Assembly: GCA_029204225.1 (NCBI GenBank)
Contig: CM055106.1
Location: 40,688,368-40,752,367, forward strand
DNA length: 64,000 nt
From: Diphasiastrum complanatum
Lineage: Eukaryota; Streptophyta; Lycopodiopsida; Lycopodiales; Lycopodiaceae
Direction: 5' to 3'
In this document: positions 42,401-51,400 of the stretch, one piece after another
Position numbering within the stretch: the stretch's first letter is position 1
Layout: the number at the start of each line of letters is the position of its first letter
The notes under the pieces: model-generated
The model's database searches: none
Told to the model about the DNA's origin: nothing
What the model saw: the letters and a program-made list of their open reading frames with translations, nothing else
Position numbers and translations under genes: made by a program

Positions 42401-45400
42401 ACCTGGCGACTGGATTCCTGGCGCTGGTTGAGCTGCCCAAGTTTCTGTCTGCCGGACTCCCCCTATAGTTCTGCTGTGATTCGGCGCACCCCCTCTGGTT
42501 TGAAACATAGTGCTTTCTGGTAAAGCACGCTTTTCAGGACTTAGTTTTTATTTTGCTGATTAAGCCTGGCAGAATCAGTCTGGCTCCCGGACATGGGTCC
42601 CGGGAGCCGTCCCGGCGGCCGAATCAACCTGCTTTCCTGACTAGGCCATGACTCGAGCTCCAGAGCTAGCTCATGACTTTGTGAGTACTTGACTGGCTCA
42701 CCACAGGTCGGAGGCTCAGTCCTTGACATTCTAACTTGCTCTGGGACCTTAGGGAGTGTCACCCCTTTGAGTCTTACAGGGCACGCTGGGTGCACCCAAG
42801 TCAGCTTTACAACACACATGGACCTGGCAAAGCCCCTGTTCATTCATCATTTGGGTCTCCATTTGGACTTCCATCCTCGTCTACTTCCTTTGGCGGTGGG
42901 CCTCATTTTCCACCTAACCCACCACCCGGTTTTCCACGTCCTACAGCTCCTGAGTCACATTTTCCACGACATCTAGCTCTTGAGCCACATTTTGCTCAAG
43001 ATTTTCGTGATCGGGTACAACTTGCCACCTATTCTGGTTCCTCTGACGGGAACTTGTTAGAGAATTGGTTTGCAAAGCTTGATACTTATTTTCAGATTTA
43101 CCCTAAGACTGATCCTCAGAAGATCCAGTTAGCCGCCTTACATTTAGATGGACGTGCTGCCACTTGGTGGCGGGTCTACCGACTTGACCCTGATCGGGAC
43201 GGTCTCCAGTTATGGCCTACCTTTCGTCGTGATCTTCGTCATGCTATGATTGACCCTCAGTGGCTGAGCCGCCAACGTGATATATTCCGTAGTCTTACTC
43301 AGAGTGGTGATCTTTCTTCCTATACAGATCAGTTTATGGACCTTTCCTACCTCTTTACAGATCTTCAGCCCATCGAGCTTATTTCTCGCTACATTGCTGG
43401 ACTTCGTGGTGCTCTACGATATGATGTCTCTTCTTTCCGTCCACCCACACTTGTTGAGGCCATGTCCCTTGCTAGTACTTTACAGCATAAGTACCCTGAT
43501 CCTGCTCCCTTTCGCTTTTCCCGACCCCGTCCATCTCTTTCACCTCTACCATCTCCGGCCCCATCTGCCCCATCCACTGTCGTCCCGACCTCTTCTCTTA
43601 CTTCTCCCGCTCCTCGCCCTCCGCCTCCTCGTCCTGCTTTTGTCCGACGTTACACGTCTGCAGAGTTCGCTGACATTCAGCAGAAGCATCTTTGCTTTCG
43701 TTGTAAGAGTCCTGACCACATTGCCCGTGATTGCCGCCAGCCCCTGCCTACCTCTACTGCTGTTTTCTACCATGAGGGCACTACCCCAGATGAGTCCGAT
43801 ATCTACATTCATATATCTGATGAGCCTGATCTATCTCCAGAGCCTTCTACTAATTTACTTCCTGCTACTTGCCATGCTCAGCTTGCTTATGCTACCTGGA
43901 CAGGGTGCCCCGGTCCTCGCTCCATTCGGCTACGTGTGCGCATTACTGGTCGTGAGTATATTGCTTTAGTTGATACCGGCAGCACTCATTCCTTTATCAG
44001 CAGTTATGTTCTCAGCCGGATACGCGCTTCACCTATTCCTGCTCCACAGCCTCTCACAGTCGAGGTTGCCAGTTCTCACTCATTTCCTAGTTCTCAGATG
44101 TTTAAGGGATTATCCTACCGCATTGGTGATTTTTCTGGACAGGCAGAAATTTATATCATTCCTCTGGAGCGCTATGACCTTATCCTTGGTGCTGATTGGT
44201 TTGCTTCATTGGGAGCGGTTACTTTGGACCTGGCTCAGCAGACATTGACATTTGTTCATGATGCAGCGACCCACTCACTTGCTGGTATTGATTCTCAGGC
44301 AGATTTCCAGCTGATCAGCGGGAAGCAGTTTATCCGCAGCCTACCTAAGGCTCATTGTGCAACTTTATTATGTGTTCAGCGTGCTGCAGCAGATTCTCCA
44401 GTGACTACCTCTCCTCCAGCAACTGTTCCTCAGGTGATCTCTGACTTATTACATCAGTATGCATTTGCCTTTTCAGAACCTACGACGCTACCACCATTAC
44501 GTGATGTGAACCACCATATTGATTTGCGTCCTGGTTCTGCTCCTCCCTCCCGGCCTCCTTACCGTATGTCTAAGTCTGAGCGTGATGAGGTTGAGCTTCA
44601 GATTACTGCTTTACTAGATCAGGGCCTTATTGTTCCTAGTCACAGTCCTTTTGGTGCCCCTGTTCTCCTTGTCAGTAAGAAAGATGGTTCCAAACGCCTC
44701 TGCATTGATTATCGTGCCCTCAATAAGTTGACCATCCGTAACCAGTATCCTATTCCTCACATGGATGATCTCTTTGACCAGTTAGGCACCTCTCATCTTT
44801 TTTCTAAGATAGACTTACGTTCCGGCTATCACCAGATTAGGATGCATCCTTCAGACGAACACAAGACTGCGTTTCGTACCCATCTTGGTTTGTATGAGTT
44901 TCGTGTTCTTCCTTTTGGTGTTACTAATGGTCCACCTACGTTCCAGAATGTGATGAATAACATCATGCGTCCTCTCCTTGGTCGTTGTGTTTTAGTTTAT
45001 TTTGATGATATTCTTGTTTTTAGTAAGACTCTTGATGAGCATGTGTTACATCTTTCATCTGTTTTTCAATTGCTTGTTCATCACCAGTTGTTTGCTAAAC
45101 TTTCTAAGTGTTCCTTTGCTATTGTTGAGATTGAGTTTTTAGGATTTCTCATTTGTGATGGTCGTATTCGTTTGGACCCTCATAAGGTTCGGGCAATCGC
45201 TGATTGGCTTGTTCCCACAGATGTCCACCATGTTCGTATGTTTCTTGGTCTCGCTACTCACCTTCGTCGTCCTGTTCCTCACTTTGCCACTGTGGCTGCC
45301 CCTCTTCATGCCCTTTTGAAGAAGTCTAGTGCTTTTGTTTGGACTTTTGATTGTCAGTTCGCCTTTGACACTCTTCGTCGTGCTGTTGTGGAGGCCTCTG

Positions 45401-48400
45401 TCCTGTGTTTACCACAGTTTGATCAGAAATTTATTGTTGAGACCGATGCTAGTAATGTTGGTTTGGGTGCCTTGCTTCGTCAATCTCAGTATATTATTGC
45501 TTATGAGTCGCGTCGTTTACGCTCTTATGAGCAACGTTATTCTGTCCATGAGAAAGAGCTTCTTGCCATTATCTATGCTCTTAAGAAGTGGCGCCATTAC
45601 CTGTACCGTGTTCCTTTTGATATCGTTACTGATCATCAGTCCTTACGTTATCTCTTCTCCCAGCGTGATCTTAGTGATCGTCAATTTCGTTGGTTGCAGT
45701 TTTTACAATCTTTTGATTTTTCTATTTTGTATCGTCCTGGTCGTGCTAACACTGCTGCTGACGCATTGTCTAGACTTCCTGCTTTATTGAATACCCTTGT
45801 TGCCACGATCCCTTCCTGGTTTGATGATCTTCCATCTGCTTATCTTACATGTTCTGATTTTCGTGATGTTTATAGTTCTGCTCCACCTATGTCGTCTTCA
45901 CCTCATCAGGCTTATTCCATTGTTGACCACCGTCTTTATCATTATGGTTCTCTTTGTATTCCTAGTTCTTTGGGTATCCGTTCTCAGTTGTTTTCGGATG
46001 CTCATTCGTCCCCAGTTGGGGGTCATTTTGGTTTTCAGAAGTCTTATGCTCGTCTTAAGGATAATTTCTATTGGCCATTCCTTAGGAAAGAGCTTGTTGT
46101 ACTTATTCGTACCTGTCCTTTCTGCTTACGTAATAAGTACTCTCGTGCTAAGTCCGCTGGTTTGCTTCAGAGTTGGCCTATTCCTCACCGCCAGTGGACT
46201 GATATTTCTATGGACTTCATCATTGGCCTTCCCCGCACCCGTCGTGGTCACGATTCATGTATGGTGGTAGTTGACAGGTTCTCGAAATAGGCACATTTCA
46301 TACCCTTCCGCAGTACTATCACAGCAGAGCAGTGTGCACGCTTGTTCCTTTCAGAGATATTTCGCTTACATGGGTTTCCTCGTACTATCCTTTCTGATCG
46401 GGATAGTAAGTTTACATCATTGTTCTGGACAAAGCTTATGCGTATATTGGATGTACAGCTTTTTATGGGGTCTGCTTATCATTCTACTTCTGATGGGCAG
46501 TCTGAGGTCCTTAACAGGATCCTTGAGGATTATTTGCGCCATTTTGTTACTCCTTCAGGGAAGGATTGGGATCAGCACTTATGTTTGGCAGAGTATAGCT
46601 ATAACAGCTCTGTTAGTACCAGCACCGGCGTTGCACCATTTTTATTATCTCATGGTTATGCACCTCTTTTACCTGGTATTCCTCTTCCTCCCGAGGATAC
46701 ACCTGTGACATTGTCTTCATTTCTATCAGGTGCTCGCGAGCTTATTCTCCAGGCCAGTTCCCATTTGCAGCAGGTCCAGCAGCGTTATCAGGCTTCAGTT
46801 GATCGTCATCGACGTCATGTTGAGTTTCATGTTGGTGATATGGTATATCTACGCCTACGGTTTGCACGTCATCATTTTATTCAGGGCCATGCTTCTACTG
46901 AGAAGCTTGCACCACGTTATTATGGGCCTTATTGTATATTGGAGGTTCTTAGTCCAGTTACATATCGTCTTCAGCTTCCTGCTTCCACACGTGCCTGTGA
47001 TATATTCCATGTCAGTTTATTACGTGCTGCTATTGAGGATGATGCTCCTCGTGATGCTGGGTTTCCTACTACACCGGATCTCTTTCCTTTATTACCTGCT
47101 GCTATCCTTCAGGTGCGTTTGCATCATAGTCGACGCCGCCGGCAGATTCAGTTCCTAGTCCAGTGGGATGGTCGTCCTGTTGAGGAGGCCACATGGGAGC
47201 CTATTGATGTCTTTTATCATACACCGTCACTTGCGGATCAGGCTCGTGCTCTTGCCGCACTTGTTGATTCCTCTACATCAGCTGTTGCTCCAGTTGTTAC
47301 TACACCAGATGCTGTTCCAGTTGATCCTCCAGGGCTTGCTGTTACTTGATCCAGTCCCTTATGGCAGTTGGGTCTTATTTTTGTGTCGGGGAGAGTTATG
47401 GACTCGGCTCATTACATTCGCCATGTCCATTTACATTTACTTTACTTTATGCATAAGCAGGCTTTGGGCCCTTTTTTATTCATTATTTGACATTTAGACT
47501 ATATGGTTGGCCTTGGGCCCTATTATTGACATTTAGACCATATTATTGGCCTTGGGCCCTATGATTCGCTATATTGGTTATTTGGTCATATTACTGAGAG
47601 TGTGGGCCTTCTTGGAGGGCGCACTATTTTCCCTCTCAGTTTGGCCCTAGCCACTGGAAGCTTCCTTTTAGGGCTTCCTCTTGGCTATAAGTAGGGATTC
47701 TGTGTCATTTGTTACTTGGCTTATGATATGATCTCCTTCTTTAGTCTCTTTAAGCTTTCTCTCTCCTGCTTTCTAGGGTTAAGTCTTGCTTATGTGATGC
47801 TTCATAGACTAAATCTAGATCAGCCGTGGCTACGTTCATAACTGCATAGTGGGTCCCATGAAGCACGGTCCCACACGTGACTACCTAGGATGGTGACCCG
47901 TGGCAGTGTGGCACCCAAACATGTTGATAACGCTAGACCTGCATCCTGCCCCTTGCGAGGCCGTCACTTAAGGGCGTACCGTTATGGTACATAACATCCC
48001 CTCCCCCATAAAAGCTTCCTTCGATGGGAGAAAACTTGGGAATCTAAGTTTCAAATCCTCCTCCTTTTCCTAGGCGTCCTCATCATCTGACTTACCTTTC
48101 CAACGTACTTAGAAATCAAATGATTCTTCAACTGATGAGGTCGGGTATCCATGGTCCTGTTAGGCTCATGGGGAACAAAGGAAGTCAAATCCTCCAATAA
48201 CACTAGATCATCTCTTGGAATAAGGTTGTCCTTTCCACCAAGTCGTTCCTTTAAACGATCACGTGGAATACAGGATGAATCGTAGTTCCAATGGGAAGTT
48301 CTAGTCCATGAGCAGACCGATTAGTCTTGTTTAGAATCTTAAAGGGGCCGCTATAACGTGGAGATAGCTTGGGGCATTTCCCCGCTCGAAGGACCTTGGA

Positions 48401-51400
48401 ATCTTTTGGGAATCTAGATACACCCAATTATTGATTTCATACTTAGTTGTCCTTTCCGTTCATCTTACATCGTGAGTTCTATTGTGTCTTTTCATTGGCG
48501 TGCCTGTTGTGACGACTTATGTCCTCTCCTTCAGTTCGTCCAATTGTTTAGCACATTTCTTTTCTCGCTTACTTTTTCTTGAGGAGAGCAGCTTTGGTTA
48601 GCATAGAATTAGTTGAGCCGATCTAATGCTTTCCTTAGCTACCTGCAACATTTCCTGCATATCATGGAAGAAATCGGCTACAGCTTGCACATTGAGACCT
48701 TTGAGTCCAACGGAGATAGGGGAACAAGGCTGAAAGCCATACAAAAGCATAAAACGACTAAATCCGATGGTAGAATATTTCATACTATTGTATGTGAACG
48801 CAACCATTGGGAGTTACTTTTCCCAATTTGACTGTCGTCTAGAAACATATGCACAACATATCTTCCATTGACTGGTCGACACGTTCGGTCTGCCCATCGG
48901 ATTTTGGGTGATCCGAAGATGAGAGACTTAAGGTAGTTTCCAGTCTTTCAAAGACTGCCTGTCAGAACTTGCTAGTGAACTTAGAATCACGATCACTAAC
49001 AATATTGTTCGGCAATCCATATAACCTGAACAACTTTTCAACGAAGAGTTGTGCAAGTTCCAAAGCTTTGACAATAGTTTTTGTTGGAATAAACTACGCC
49101 ATTTTGGTTAGTCTGTCAACTACTACCCAAATGGCATCATGACCCTTCCCTGACTTATGAAGTCCGATCACAATCCATGGAAATACTTTCCCACTTCTTA
49201 CTGGGAATTTCCAATGGATGTAACAGACTAGCTACTTTGAGTCTTTCCGCTTTATTAACTTGGCATTGCTCACATTTTTGAGCATATGCCTCTACATGAC
49301 CTTTCATCTTTGGCCAATAAAATTCTCTTTTTACAAGGTCAAGCATTCTCTGTATACTAGGATGTCCGACATTGTGACTATCGTGACACTTGTGCAGGAT
49401 TTGGGCTATAATGTCCACGATGTCTGGCACACACACTTTTCCTCTAGGAAACAGTAAACCATTCCTAATGGAATAATCAGCAAGTATCTTCTCTTTGTGA
49501 GACTTCCTGGAATTCTGCTTTCCAAGATTCTCTTTCAAAGTAGAGCTTCCCGCCTGGACTTCTTGCCAAATACGACCGAAAAACTCATCGGTTCGACACA
49601 AGTCTCGCAGAGAACGATACAGCTCGGATTGGAACTCATCAAACTATAACTGACTAACCTCTCCAATCCGGCTCAAAGCATCAGCGACACAATTTGACGT
49701 ACCTCGACAGTGCTTAATGTTTAAATCGAACTCCTAAATGAGTTCCGACCAATGGGCTAGACTTTTCAAATTAGGCATTGGGAAAGAAAAGTATGTATAC
49801 AATTTAAATTGAGATTTGAATTGACTTGAAACAATGATTGATCAATAAACTAGTTTGTTGGATAGGACACCACCTTTGGAAATGTTCTTAATAGGTCCAT
49901 CAAAGTAAGATTTCACGGGCATATCCTTCTCGCAATCATTTAACAATACATTGGAGAATAATGTTTTCCAGCCAATTTTCAGGTCGACCAAATCAACTTT
50001 AACATTGAAAGTAGAGAATAAGTACTGATTTCAAACATAAAACTTGGCACTTTTAATACTACGCTGTTGAACTGAATCAATACAAATGGTAGAAAGAATA
50101 AATTGACTCTCATGACAATATTGATAATGATGACTGTCATATTGAAATTCAGTTGGTTCATCGTCATTACTATATTGACCAACACAACGAAAGCCATTTC
50201 TATAGTCCCTAGGCTAATCAGGTTGATCTTCATTGTGTTCTTAATGTTGATCGTACAGTTCTTCCATCACTATATTCATTCCAAATTGGCTGATCTTCAT
50301 ACCCCATCCTTCATTTTCAGATCGAAGATTGAGGGTTAGAACAGAAAAGGAGGCCATAGAAGGATTACCTCTTTCCCTTCCTCTTGCATTCAAAGCCCTT
50401 GCCTTGATTTGACAATCTATCTCAAAATGGCCTGGTTTGCCGCAACAGTAACAAGCTTCTTTCTTTGAGTTAGAATTGGAGTCTCCTTGGGCTCCATGCT
50501 TCTTCCAGTATTCAGTTTCCCAATGGTTTTTCTTTCCACGAAAGGAACAAGGTCCCCGTTTGGAGACATTGTTGGCTCATCCTCTTGACGCAGATCTGTC
50601 CCTTCCTCGATCTCTTGATAGTCCTCATAACAAGAGCAATTATCTTTGTTTGGCTTATAAGAATTCTTAAGAACTTCTTTTCGAGCAAGAACGTCACTTA
50701 ATTATTTATAGCTAAGGAATCCTTTCATGAGACATTAGTGATGTTACAACATGATGGAAAGATTGAGGTAGCCCATTCAAGACCATATCGGCATCCTGTG
50801 TGTCTTCTCTACCCTCCTTGGGTTGATCTTTTATCTCGTTGATCCTTGTCAAGTAAGACATATTAAGATTATATCTTTGTATTCAAGAACCTTTGCTTCA
50901 AGAAGAGAATACAAGAAGAGGACATATTTCAATATTTCCCATGCTTGTGTAGGAGTATCAGCCATGTTGATATCAACTTGACATGGACATGTGGATTACG
51001 CAATGTGATTTTCTTGCCTCTTGTCAAATTGGATCATCTCTCAAGTTGGTTGTGCACCATCGGGAACCATGGGCCCTGCCTCCAAGCTCGTTGCAATCTC
51101 CCAAGAATTTTCCAAAAAGAGAAGCAAGTAGAAGCTTGATTCAATGAACTACTTGAGATTAGTTCTCCCTCTGGGGAGTACAATAAGTAAAGGCACAGGA
51201 AGTGTCAAGGATGAGGATGCTAAGAGCCAAGAGGTATGAGTTACATAAGTACACAAGAATTGAGAGTTACACAAGAGGTGGGAGTCCAGAGGTTAACTCC
51301 GAGGTGCATTTTTAGAGAGAGTAAAAATGAACGTTGGACCCACAAACTCGGCCTAAACAACTTACATGGGGGCGGGGGGGGGGGGGGGGGGGGGGGGGGT

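Larger units (their letters stand above)
37570..42814 (-). mobile_element. element D: LTR element with Gag-protease only
   Basis: Minus-strand insertion inside gypsy B Gag with exact 5-bp duplication CACAT (37565-37569 and 42815-42819). LTRs 37570-38489 and 41904-42814 run TG...CA and differ only by about two substitutions and a 9-bp duplication (near 38235), so the insertion is recent. The minus-strand PBS TGGTATCAGAGCC lies two bases inside the right LTR (41901 leftward), and a polypurine tract (ACGAGGGGAGGA) flanks the left LTR. The 3.4-kb interior codes only Gag plus a protease-like domain. RT, RNase H and integrase are absent, as in plant TR-GAG-type elements. Confidence 0.93.
35921..47843 (+). 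mobile_element. Ty3/gypsy element B (chromovirus), nearly intact, split by element D
   Basis: Bounded by exact 5-bp duplication GCATA (35916-35920 and 47844-47848). LTRs 35921-36371 and 47394-47843 begin AGTTA and end TAACT, with a handful of differences between them. The PBS TGGTATCAGAGC begins at 36372. A leader of about 1 kb precedes the Gag start at 37390. Gag is interrupted at 37569 by element D and resumes at 42820; Gag-Pol then runs in one frame to 47349 with a single in-frame TAG at 46288-46290. Confidence 0.95.

Noticed and set aside
42736..42819. Apparent N-terminus of the long gypsy B open frame (MLWDLRECHPFE...)
   Set aside because: These codons lie in the right LTR and target duplication of element D; the true gypsy B Gag start is at 37390.
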